Shown in pieces: positions 51,101 through 56,362 of a stretch of 64,000 nt of DNA (the first letter of the stretch is position 1; each line of letters starts with the position of its first letter). The position numbers and the translations under genes were made by a program. The DNA is from Pseudomonas capeferrum. GTDB taxonomy: Bacteria; Pseudomonadota; Gammaproteobacteria; Pseudomonadales; Pseudomonadaceae. Below the pieces are notes generated by a model. It worked only from the letters and a program-made list of their open reading frames with translations, was not told the origin of the DNA and made no database searches. The stretch is taken from contig NZ_JAAMQM010000003.1 of the NCBI RefSeq assembly GCF_013523055.1, positions 1-64,000 of the forward strand, in the 5' to 3' direction.

Positions 51101-51344
51101 CTCTGAGGCGCACCGCCATGGGCAGGTTGTAGGCAGCGCCTTGCGGGTCCAGCTGCCAGAGGAAGGCCATGCGCCGCTGGGCGTAGGACAAGCCATCGCG
51201 GTCGTCGCGAGCAACATCGGCCGGAATCGGAAACACGGAAAAATCGACGCCTTCGGCCTGTAGCCCCGCCAGGAACACACGGCGTTTTTCCGGCGGCAGT
51301 TCGATAAAGCGGCGAGCGAGTTTCAACGAGTTTTCGGCATTCAT
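39192..51344 (-). CDS. Pyoverdine NRPS-1: C-A-T-C-A-T-C-A-T-C fused to an Fe(II)/2-oxoglutarate Asp beta-hydroxylase
   Basis: 4050 residues. Module 1: C (HHIVADGW near 183), A about 510-1000, T near 1036. Module 2: C near 1226, A about 1555-2060, T near 2110. Module 3: C near 2298, A about 2628-3130, T near 3178. A fourth C domain (HHIISDGW near 3374) has no A domain of its own. Pocket residues: D-L-T-K-V-G-H-V-G (Asp), D-G-E-D-H-G-T-V-V (basic, probably Lys), D-F-W-N-V-G-M-V-H (Thr). Residues about 3708-4045 are a TauD/SyrP-like dioxygenase with iron ligands HNE (near 3818) and a distal His in LVAHARDPF (near 4011), separated from the C domain by a polar linker. There is no epimerase. It should accept the PvdL-bound chromophore tripeptide and hand over to NRPS-2. 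Confidence 0.92.
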   Translation of the reverse strand: MNAENSLKLARRFIELPPEKRRVFLAGLQAEGVDFSVFPIPADVARDDRDGLSYAQRRMAFLWQLDPQGAAYNLPMAVRLRGVLDTRALQQAFDRLVARHESLRTCLRVEGEQLWQEVMACAEVAIVEHDLSAQDPVQRETRVAALAEAEAQAPFDLSQGPLLRVRLLKLAADEHVLLLTLHHIVADGWSLNVLIDEFVRLYDAACQHTEAALPPLPIQYRDYALWQRSWLEAGEQDRQLDYWRNKLGDDHSPLDLPLDRPRGGKPSYHGARHEMHIEAALAERLRTLASAQGMTLFMVLLASFKLLLQRYSGQRAIRVGVPVANRHRTEVEGLIGCFINTQVLHTDIDPMLDVSQLLSRIKDTALGAQAHQDLPFERLVEALELDRSGAHSPLFQVLFNHQAAIADAGQIRLGSGLTLEKVALDKHSARFDLALDTYESAGRLHAVFTYALDVFEDATIARLGQHWLRLLEGLTQPSTGLVGELPLALQACPPAEHRGTAVEAHLGIHDLIEAAASREPQRLAAVCENGRISYATLCSRSDALAQVLLDRGVQADQRVGVLADRTSEMLVGILAVLKAGAAYLPLDPEQPRARLDFMLADSHVHWVLGRAGQVSLPQGVALIDLESDYPPVALRKARVHADNLAYVIYTSGTTGQPKGVAVSHGALVNYVRGVTQRLPMDEIHSLAMVTTPAADLGHTMLFGALCSGKTLHLLPKASVLDAEAFATYLQAHAIDALKIVPSHVQAMLAEGARALPRRCLVIGGEACTVALLGRIKTLAPALSVINHYGPTETTVGVLTHALEDQPLLGRPLDNLRAYTLDGCLQPVPGTARGELYIAGAGLARGYLGQAELTAERFVPDPHGAHGTRMYRTGDWVRQNRDGERVFAGRIDGQVKIRGYRVELAEIESCLRTLPGIDSGVVRLLGEEANRQLVAYLAPQHWPVEEDARQAVVDSLRATLKQTLPEHMVPHYLMLLERLPVTANGKVDRKALPEPVAATARYRAPETPLQRQVAAIWADVLQVPQVGLDDNFFALGGHSLLATQVVSRIRQQLHLEVALRLLFDTLDLAGFTQALQAQDKVEGGEFQVLDRNEPMPVSHAQYRQWMFWKLNPDSTAYNTPLAVKIRGVLDLAAVQAAVDALIGRHETLRTIFVEQDGVPWQRIRPAQPATIEFIDLGVASPAQVTRQLDASFSCPLDLARGPLIRVSLFKTGEDEHLLAVLLHHIVSDGWSMSVMVRELASSYNALVRGQSLAAPDLAIQYADYAAWQRQRLAEGQLQAQLSYWKTRLEDDFSVLELPADRLRPQVQSHRGGRIDVRLPAELTASLRRLAVEANATLFHVFLASFALLLSRYSGRDTLNIGIPVTNRNRLELEGLIGFFVNTVIARLGVNPAQTFSQLLASVKETTLQAQANKDLPFDVLVESLKPDRGLGHNPLFQVMFNHLLDLGERVSHDSVQGLHVEEVHWIERTTQFDLSLDTLERSDGVTASFNYASDLFDEDRIQRLAGHWLTLLHGLGQSRVAVAQLPLLDSRQHRQLVETCNPAPRPVADLQCTVQLFEQQAAWRPEATALVLDEQKLTYGELNRRANRLAHQLREWGVGPEVRVGIAMERSLELIVGLLGILKAGGAYVPLDPEYPHDRLTHMVLDSGIRLLLTEPHIKPRLPATEGLECLERMADEQGLAAFDESDPVPITAPANLAYVIYTSGSTGMPKGVAIARGELSTFCQVAADYSRLTPEDKVLQFATVSFDGFVEQLYPALCRGAQVVMRGRDLWDIETLTDTLLRQGVTVADLPTAYWRLFAAHMRGVSSCGSLRQVHVGGEAMPPEGLNDWFASSLKQVRLLNTYGPTEATVVATVFDCTSIEHEQVTKASVPIGRAIGGRATYLCDNGLSLAPVGQVCELLIGGRGCLARGYFNRPALTAERFIPDPFDTSEEGGGRLYRTGDLASYRVDGVLEYSGRIDHQVKVRGFRVELGEIEARLLEHASVREAVVLAQPTPSGAQLVGYVVPVDAQAVADVEAQRALRETLRSALKNDLPDHMVPAHLLLLVKLPLSPNGKLDRRALPQADARLLQHAYVAPKTLLQQQVATIWAQVLQLDKVGLDDHFFELGGHSLLATRMISRLRQALGIDVSLRSVFEAPVLADFVEQATQGGTKGIGAIERVPRSQPLTLSYGQQRLWFLWQLDRLSAAYHIPAVLHLQGALNVEALRQSFQALIARHEPLRTTFLQDGDHARQVIHDYLELDWELETLETADSDEAGARVEEEVLRPFDLEHGPLLRVRLLRRASDEHVLVLTQHHIVSDGWSIPIMVDELVQLYESHREGRASTLPALQIQYADYARWQRSWMDNGERDRQLAYWQTQLGGEQPVLQLPIDRPRPAVQSHAGARHCLVLDEALAQRLATFARGQEATLFMVLLASLQALLHRYSGQADIRLGVPVANRTHWQTERLIGFFVNTQVMKAEFDSRTTFATLLQQVKQAALGAQMHQDLPFEQLVEALQPERTQSHSPLFQVMFNHQALIQREPRSLPGLTLRDWPREQRTSQFDLTFDTAEADGTLQASITYSTALFDGSTIERLGRHWVHLLESIVTQPQRRVAELPLLRAHEQRQIIEQWNGPHVDYAQDLCLHQLIERQVQRTPQATALSFGTERLSYDALNRRANRLAHRLRQLGVGPDVLVGVALERSFEMVVGLLAILKAGGAYVPLDPEYPQDRLTYMLKDSGVRLLLTQPHLQVPIMPGVHCLDVGGGERAWSDYDDADLVNEAVALNLAYVIYTSGSTGRPKGTQLTHHNVVRLFQATREGFAFDADDVWTVFHSYAFDFSVWELFGALLHGARAVIVPKDIARSPEEFHALLVREQVTVLNQTPSAFKQLIPIACQAGMTDRLALRYVVFGGEALDVGSLAPWFQRFGDNRPHLINMYGITETTVHVTYRPLSKQDVRRSIASPLGTVIADLSWYLLDHDFELTLQGCHGELHVGQAGLARGYLNRPGLTAERFVPDPFDSHGKGGGRLYRTGDLAHYRADGVIEYTARIDHQVKVRGFRIELGEIEACLRGQSTVHEAVVLAHEGASGAQLVAYIVPADSTILHTAQLQAAARDTLRGALKSALADYMVPAHLMFVDKLALTPNGKLDRKALPRPEASQLQQGYSAPHDGLEERVAAVWADVLKLERVGRDDNFFDLGGHSLLATQVVARVRQRLASTLELRDLFDHPRLADFVARITPAVQDCARHGVALRAWPGKRTAPLALVQRRLWVVEQLSPGTAAYGMPMAVRLRGELSINLLQASLQSLIRRHEVLRTTYGQDEEGEPIALILPQLTLDLPFTDLSEMSRAEQAVQIAALALENETHPFVLEQAPLLRMQVARLGPQEHVLFYSMHHIISDGWSMAVLANELVEVYGRLRAGHTTPLPELALQYSDFALWQQELQRTGLLEKQAAYWKSALGGYSGYLPLPVRRPRPTQPSHAGGCVSFALTRATSEGLAALAAQAQVTLYTVMLAVFQAFLHRIARTQDVVVGVDFAGRQQAELEGLIGFFVNVLPLRSQQAPGESFTTLLGKCRDQLLTAFEHQDLPFDMIVEAVQAPRHKGISPLVQVLFVMNNVPLGSRGIEGLSVEPLPSLSEQSKFDIALFIEQGQDQGVSGQWRYACALFEEAEIQTFVDGWVGMLEQIVKDPGIKMKDMNMPMENAQAPTPMPPGAGSKSNKLDKFLKKSQVRTTTETLRPIRESLLVPTQDFPLVLEPTDPDLDAVRWIEANRPYLEEKLARHGGILFRGFSIRDSQAFEAFAEAVQPGLYGNYGDLPKQEGGQNTYRSTPYPEKKMILFHNESAHQDSWPRKQLFFCEQPSPVGGATPVVDCRQMYLRLPETLRHTFERKGLLYVRTFTGKLDVSWQHFFKTQSRDEVEARCRASGIDWRWLADDELQIRTPCPAIITHPLTGARSFFNQVQLHHIHCLDADVREDLLAMFGIERMPRNVYYGDGSPIEDEVMSLIGALYEQCAVRFDWRKGDVILLDNMLVAHARDPFEGPRKIVVAMGDMVDRSSLAAPCMSLSKPTAETSA

Positions 51345-51400
51345 GCGATGCGTCCTTAGCGATAGGAAGCGGGACCACAGGGCCCAGTCATCCCTCAAAG

Positions 51401-51424
51401 ACGAAGCAGCCGCGAGTCGATTTA
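51401..51424 (-). promoter_or_regulatory. PvdS iron-starvation box for NRPS-1/NRPS-2
   Basis: On the minus strand, TAAAT (51424-51420), 16 bases, CGT (51403-51401), 56 bases before the NRPS-1 start. It drives the coupled NRPS-1/NRPS-2 operon. Confidence 0.85.
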
Positions 51425-51560
51425 GCCCAAGGCCCAGCTACCGACATGGCCTCGGGGGCCGTGCCTCGCGATGCCTGATCCATGCAGGCGCCTGGCGTTA
51501 AATCGCCAGTCGAGCGTCTCGTCCGTAGGTCATACCCTTCTTCCAAAGGCGGCTCTTGCA

Positions 51561-52143
51561 ATGCTCACCAACCTGCCCAAGACCCTGCGCGAGCGGGTCA
51601 CTCAAGCGCTCCCTGCCAAGCGCCCCAGCTACCGGATCTTCGATGTCCAGCTCAAGCAGCGCATCGTGCTCGGCCCTTCGCTCACGCGCCTGGTCTTTAC
51701 CGGCCCGCAGGTCGATCGTATGCGCACCCTCGCGCCGGATCAGCGCATCAAGCTGCTGTTCCCCACGGCCGATGGCCAACCGTCGCAGCTGCCCCTCTCG
51801 GGCAACTGGCAGCAAAGCCTGCGTGCGCTGGACCCGGCCCGCAAACCGCCGATGCGCACTTACACCCTCCGTGCCCTGCGCAGCGAAGCCCGTGAGGTGG
51901 AGGTGGACTTTGTGCTGCATGGCGAGAATGGCCCGGCCTCGCGCTGGGCGACTCATGCCCAGCCAGGCGATCGGTTGCAGATGGTTGCCCCGGACGATCA
52001 GGAGGGAGACCCAGTACGCCTGGGTGGCGGGCGAGTCGGCAGCCGTCATGGCCATTCGCAGACACCTGGTGGGGGAACGAGGCCTGGATCGACGAGCCAT
52101 GACCTCCATGGGGTACTGGCGTCTGGGGCGGGCACTGGATTGA
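51561..52143 (+). pseudogene. Siderophore-interacting (ferric-siderophore reductase) protein, deleted and frameshifted
   Basis: The first frame, from ATG 51561, encodes about 145 residues of a ViuB/SIP-type FAD-binding reductase: [32 protein letters not shown] (flavin-binding RxYT-like) and [15 protein letters not shown]. After [11 protein letters not shown] near 52000 the matching frame changes. The C-terminal family motif [19 protein letters not shown] then appears in the other frame and continues through [10 protein letters not shown] to a stop at 52143. By comparison with intact SIP proteins about 60-70 residues of the NAD(P)H domain are missing. The gene therefore looks non-functional. 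It diverges from NRPS-1, and an intact copy would be expected elsewhere if the strain needs it. Confidence 0.8.
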
Positions 52144-52162
52144 GGGCGAGCGGTACGCGTAG

Positions 52163-52414
52163 GCAGCTGTCGATCTGCAGGCATTGACCGGCAAGCCGGT
52201 GCACGTGCTCGAGTGCGGTACCGCGCGCTGGATCGAGGCAGGCCTTGCCTTGGAGAGCGGCGAAACGCACTTGGCGGTGCCGCGTACCGACCGTTATCGC
52301 CGGCCCTATGAAGGTACCGATAACCCGCGCGAGCCGATGCAGGGGTATCTGGATTGGGAGTTCGGGCTGGTGGAGCAGTTGGGGCGTGACGGGACCCATG
52401 GGTTCAGGGTGATC
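52163..52414 (+). pseudogene. Remnant of a rhodanese-like sulfurtransferase C-terminus
   Basis: An open stretch after an in-frame TAG at 52160 reads like the C-terminal end of a multi-domain rhodanese: LQALTGKPVHVLECGTARWIEAGL, then RYRRPYEGTDNPREPMQGYLDWEFGLVEQL and DGTHGFRV. No upstream part of such a gene exists here, since the preceding bases belong to the broken SIP gene. The frame runs on to 52615 through unrelated sequence. It could only start at a TTG (52184). I read it as a gene scrap; the family call is from memory of similar Pseudomonas proteins. Confidence 0.45.
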
Positions 52415-52548
52415 GGCCGAGGACCGACAGAGGGGGAGTCAAGACGCGTCATGACCGCTAGGGTGTCCAGTCTTTTACTGGATACGCCATGGCGGGAACA
52501 AACACTATCAGGGCCCGAATGTGCAGCGCGGGCTCAAGGCATCGCGTG

Positions 52549-52581
52549 GCCTGCTTCGCGGGTAAACCCGCTCCCACAGGG
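52549..52581. repeat. P. putida-type REP element
   Basis: GCTTCGCGGGTAAACCCGCT followed by CCCACAGG, the hallmark sequence of the abundant putida REP. The core GCGGGT/ACCCGC (52558-52563 and 52566-52571) is an inverted repeat. It lies in the 502-base stretch between the broken SIP gene and mbtH, which otherwise holds only the rhodanese-like remnant. Confidence 0.8.
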
Positions 52582-52645
52582 ATCACGCGGTGGATGGCAA
52601 GGGCTTCGCCCGTGAGTGACTCGATCTCAAGACCGCTCCTACATC

Positions 52646-52882
52646 CTAGACAGCCGTCGGTTTCCCAAGCGCCTGCGCTTCCATGTGCTTGCGCAGGCTC
52701 AGCGGACGCATGTCGGTCCAGACTTCATCGATGTAGGCCAGGCATTCCTTCTTGAAACCGCTCTTGCCCACGGTGCGCCAGCCGTTGGGGACGTCTTTGT
52801 AATCGGGCCAGATGGAATACTGCTCTTCATGGTTGACCACTACCTGGAAGAGGATGTCTTCGCGATCGAATACCGAGGTCAT
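52646..52882 (-). CDS. MbtH-like NRPS accessory protein
   Basis: A 78-residue cytosolic partner that binds and activates adenylation domains. The family signature is complete: [36 protein letters not shown], then [24 protein letters not shown], including the conserved Ser-Trp-type tryptophans. The start at 52882 is the family start; a 20-residue extension is rejected. It follows pvdH by 82 bases on the same strand, so the two probably share a transcript. It should serve NRPS-1, NRPS-2 and NRPS-3 and probably the unlinked PvdL. Confidence 0.95.
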   Translation of the reverse strand: MTSVFDREDILFQVVVNHEEQYSIWPDYKDVPNGWRTVGKSGFKKECLAYIDEVWTDMRPLSLRKHMEAQALGKPTAV

Positions 52883-52964
52883 AGTGTTTCTCCGTAAGGT
52901 GAACGTCGGATAGCCAGGCGGCCAGTGCCGGTTTTTTATCAATACGAGCGGCGCGTCAGGAAAT

Positions 52965-54362
52965 TCAGACCGCGATCAGGGCCGCGTGCATGGCCTTGTC
53001 GAATATCGTCGCGACCTCGTCGATCTGCCCGCCGGTAATGATCAGCGGGGGCAGGAAGCGCACCACGCTACCGTGTCGACCGCCCAGCTCGATGATCAGC
53101 CCGCGCTTGAGGCATTCGCGCTGGATGCGGCCGGCCAGCACCGGATCCGCGGGCGGATGGCCGAGTACGTCAGGCTGGCCGCGTGGATCGACCACCTCGA
53201 CACCCAGCATCAGCCCGCGCCCACGCACATCGCCCACCTGGGGCAAATGCCGCTGCAGGTCGAGCAGGCGCTCGCGCAGGCGCTGGCCTACCGTGGCAGC
53301 ATGCTGTACCAGATTCTCGTCGCGGATATGACGGATCACCGCCGAGCCAGCCGCCATGGCCATCTGATTGCCGCGGAAGGTACCGGCATGAGCGCCTGGC
53401 TGCCAGGTGTCCAGCCAGTCGCGGTAGACCATCACCGCCAACGGCAGGCTGCCACCGATGGCCTTGGACAGCACGACCACGTCCGGCACGATGTGGGCGT
53501 GTTCGAAGGCGAACAGCTTGCCGGTGCGGCCGAAGCCGGTCTGGATCTCATCGACGATCAGCGCCACACCCGCCCTGGCGGTGATTTCGCGTACGCCCCG
53601 CAGCCAGGTGTCGGCGGCGGGAATCACTCCGCCCTCGCCCTGTACCACTTCCAGGATCACCGCAGCCGGTGGCTGCACGCCGCTCTCAGGATCGTTGAGC
53701 AGGTTGTCCAGATAACGCAGGTTGACCTGCACGCCCTGCTCGCCACCCAGCCCGAACGGGCAACGATAATCGTAGGGGAAGGGCATGAACTGCACCCCAT
53801 GGTTCAGCAACGAGCCCAGCGGCGTCTTGGCCTTGAGGTTGCCCATCAGGCTCAGCGCGCCCTGGCTCATGCCATGGTAGCCGCCCTGGAAGGCCAGCAC
53901 GGTACTGCGGCCGGTGGCCGTGCGTACCAGTTTCAGCGCCGCCTCTACCGCGTCGGTGCCGGTCGGTCCGGTGAACTGGATCCTGGCCTGCCTGGCGAAG
54001 GTCGGTGGCAGCGCGGCGAACAGATCCTGCACGAAGCGGTCCTTGACCGGGGTACTCAGGTCCAGGGTATGCAGGGGCAATTCGTCGTCGAGCACCTGGC
54101 GTATGGCATCGATCACCACCGGGTGGTTGTGCCCCAGCGCCAGTGTGCCCGCGCCGGCCAGGCAATCGATGAACACTCGTCCCTCGACATCCTCGACATG
54201 GATGCCGCGACCGCGCTTGAGTGCCAGGGGGATACGCCGCGGGTAACTGCGCGCATTGGATTCCTGGAGCTTCTGCCGGGCCAGGATCGGATTGTCCTCG
54301 AAGTGGTATTCCTTTTCCTCGTCGAGGCTGACGTCCGGCTTTTCGGCCAACACTGTGCTCAT
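52965..54362 (-). CDS. pvdH: PvdH, diaminobutyrate-2-oxoglutarate aminotransferase
   Basis: A 465-residue class III PLP aminotransferase that makes L-2,4-diaminobutyrate from aspartate semialdehyde. Dab is used by PvdL for the chromophore. Landmarks: [68 protein letters not shown] and the PLP lysine in [16 protein letters not shown]. The start at 54362 ([10 protein letters not shown]) is family-like, and a 45-residue upstream extension is not. It is the first gene of the pvdH-mbtH pair. The predicted peptide itself contains no Dab, so its product should go to the chromophore. Confidence 0.94.
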   Translation of the reverse strand: MSTVLAEKPDVSLDEEKEYHFEDNPILARQKLQESNARSYPRRIPLALKRGRGIHVEDVEGRVFIDCLAGAGTLALGHNHPVVIDAIRQVLDDELPLHTLDLSTPVKDRFVQDLFAALPPTFARQARIQFTGPTGTDAVEAALKLVRTATGRSTVLAFQGGYHGMSQGALSLMGNLKAKTPLGSLLNHGVQFMPFPYDYRCPFGLGGEQGVQVNLRYLDNLLNDPESGVQPPAAVILEVVQGEGGVIPAADTWLRGVREITARAGVALIVDEIQTGFGRTGKLFAFEHAHIVPDVVVLSKAIGGSLPLAVMVYRDWLDTWQPGAHAGTFRGNQMAMAAGSAVIRHIRDENLVQHAATVGQRLRERLLDLQRHLPQVGDVRGRGLMLGVEVVDPRGQPDVLGHPPADPVLAGRIQRECLKRGLIIELGGRHGSVVRFLPPLIITGGQIDEVATIFDKAMHAALIAV

Positions 54363-54507
54363 CGTTGTGCTCCTGAGGGGAAGATAAAAACCGAGGGTGT
54401 GCCTCGGTGCACCCGTCGGCCTGCATGAGGTGGCGAAGAGAGCCGTGCCGGAACGCGCGACTACAAGGCACCGAGAAGGCGAAAGTGCGTGACTCACAGG
54501 ATCGAAG

Positions 54508-54531
54508 ACGCGCGGCGGGGACGGAAAATTA
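54508..54531 (-). promoter_or_regulatory. Near-consensus PvdS box upstream of pvdH
   Basis: On the minus strand, TAATT (one mismatch to TAAAT), 16 bases, CGT, 145 bases before the pvdH start. The distance is longer than for the exact boxes. The whole divergent gap 54363-54693 holds nothing else recognisable except the ribosome site of the next gene. Confidence 0.45.
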
Positions 54532-54693
54532 GGCTGGCTCCGCTCATCGCATGAATGGGATCCGCCAGGCTGACGCAGACACCCGACTCGATACGCCTGA
54601 TGGCGCTGGCCACTGGCCTGGAGGAAATGAATTTCGCGATACCCGTGCTTTCTGAAGATGAGCGATGCTGCATTCAGCTGTCAGGAGAGCACG

Positions 54694-55320
54694 GTGGCAG
54701 GAAGCACTAAGACGATCAGCGCATGGCTGCAGGGCGCATTTCTGGTTGTATTCGTCCTGCTGGGATGGGCGCCGGTGGACCGCCATGCCTGGATGATCGA
54801 AAACAGCCTGGTAGCCATTGGCGCCCTGGCGGTCTGGTGCACCCGGCACCTGTTCTACTGGTCGCCAAGGTCTTGGTTGCTGATCGTGCTGTTTCTCTGT
54901 GTGCACGAAGTCGGAACCCACTACACCTATCCCGAGGTGCCTTACGAGCCGGCGATTGCGGCGTTGACGGGCACCGATCTCCGGGGGGTGTTCGGATGGG
55001 ACCGCAACCACTACGACCGTTTCGTGCACCTCTGCTATGGCCTGCTGACCGCCCTGCCCTTTCGAGAAATCGTCCTGGCCAAGTGTCGCTTGACGGGAGC
55101 TTGGGCGTCACTGATCGCGTGGTCGTTCGTCTTGTCCACGTCCATGCTCTACGAACTGATGGAGTGGATCGGCGGCCAGTACATGGGCGGCGAAAATTCG
55201 ACGGTCGTGGGTGCTCAGGGCGATGCCTGGGATGCGCAGAAAGACATGGCCCTGGCGGCAGCGGGGGCATTGCTTGTGCTTGTTTGCCGGGGACATTCGA
55301 AAATGAAAAGCCGATCCTGA
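54694..55320 (+). CDS. YjdF/DUF2238-type inner-membrane protein
   Basis: About 208 residues with five or six membrane helices (AFLVVFVLLGWAPV, SLVAIGALAVWCTR, WLLIVLFLCVHEVGTHY, and further helices after residue 130). The motifs HEVGTHYTY, GWDRNHYDRFVHLCYGLL, ELMEWIGGQYMGG and GAQGDAWDAQKDM are typical of the YjdF (DUF2238) family, whose biochemical role is not established. A GTG start at 54694, with AGGAG six bases before it, is preferred to ATG 54658. It diverges from pvdH and appears monocistronic. Confidence 0.82.
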   Translation: MAGSTKTISAWLQGAFLVVFVLLGWAPVDRHAWMIENSLVAIGALAVWCTRHLFYWSPRSWLLIVLFLCVHEVGTHYTYPEVPYEPAIAALTGTDLRGVFGWDRNHYDRFVHLCYGLLTALPFREIVLAKCRLTGAWASLIAWSFVLSTSMLYELMEWIGGQYMGGENSTVVGAQGDAWDAQKDMALAAAGALLVLVCRGHSKMKSRS

Positions 55321-55407
55321 CTGTCGGCTAACGGGTACCTGCAAGGACAGTTGACGCAGGCTGCCAGCAGGTATCCGAGGATATCCAGTACGCTTGCTCC
55401 CTGGATC

Positions 55408-56235
55408 CTAGTGGCGCATGACCAACCCCCTGGGCTGGGTGGCCAGCGCGAGCAGTTCGCGCTGGCCCGATATGCCCAGCTTGCGATACAGGCGTTTGAT
55501 ATAGGTGGCAGCGCTAGACACTTGAATACCCATACACGTGCTGATGGTCTCGATCTCGCCACCGGCCAGCATCAGTCTAAGCAGCTCCTGATCACGTCGG
55601 GTCAGTTCCGGGTACAGGTCAATGACGCGTTCACTGAGCAGTGCCGGCATCTCGTTAGCTTCCAGATAAGCTCGGTAGTGAAGGCGAACGATCTGGATGA
55701 TCAGAGGCGCTGCGGCTTCGATGAAGTCGATCTCGCTGGCTGAAAACTGGCCATGTTCGCGGCCACGATAGAAATTGACCGACAGCCAGCGATCATCTTC
55801 GCAGTGGTTGAGCAGGGCAACGCGCTCGGATATCTGCGGCAGTTCGTAGCAGATGCGCCGGTAGTCCCGGTGAACGATGTCGTCAACCGACTGGCGTTGT
55901 ACCAGAATGGGCTCGCTACCCGATGCGCTCGAGCGCTTTCCCATGGCTTGCTGATTACCATCCAGACTGTAGAAGCGCTCGGCATAATTGCTGGAGATTC
56001 TCGAAAGTTCGATCATCCGCGCGCGGTTGGCGAAGGAGACGATGTGCGGGCTGCGATTGGGGCTGTAGGCGAAAATGGTGCACTGCGCCAATGGCACCTG
56101 GGCGCTGATCAGCCTGAGCATGTCCGCGGCCAGCATCTTGCCGTGCCGTTCACCCACTCGCGACAGCAGGCTGACGGTCTGCTCGACACTCAGGCGGAAC
56201 TCGGTATCGGACACTCGCAAGGGCCAATATTCCAT
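55408..56235 (-). CDS. LuxR-type transcriptional regulator
   Basis: 275 residues. The C-terminal 60 residues form a LuxR/FixJ helix-turn-helix (ELTRRDQELLRLMLAGGEIETISTCMGIQVSSAATYIKRLYRKLGI). The N-terminal 200 residues resemble a sensor domain without recognisable acyl-homoserine-lactone residues or a receiver Asp. It is the distal gene of a same-strand group with the MFS carrier and FAD monooxygenase (127 bases after the MFS gene) and is a good candidate for their local regulator. The start at 56235 is chosen because the longer frame adds 28 residues without family features. Confidence 0.8.
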   Translation of the reverse strand: MEYWPLRVSDTEFRLSVEQTVSLLSRVGERHGKMLAADMLRLISAQVPLAQCTIFAYSPNRSPHIVSFANRARMIELSRISSNYAERFYSLDGNQQAMGKRSSASGSEPILVQRQSVDDIVHRDYRRICYELPQISERVALLNHCEDDRWLSVNFYRGREHGQFSASEIDFIEAAAPLIIQIVRLHYRAYLEANEMPALLSERVIDLYPELTRRDQELLRLMLAGGEIETISTCMGIQVSSAATYIKRLYRKLGISGQRELLALATQPRGLVMRH

Positions 56236-56362
56236 GATGCATCCCCGACGCCCTGCGGATGGGCACGTGCTTGTTGCATGAATAAGGAAGTTCGACTGAC
56301 GTCGGCACTCTAGCGACATCCGCGAAAGATAAGAAGTCGCCAGGCAACCTTGGCTATCGCTA

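Noticed and set aside
53000..54428. A 480-codon plus-strand frame opposite pvdH
   Set aside because: It is a shadow of pvdH, which has all aminotransferase motifs.
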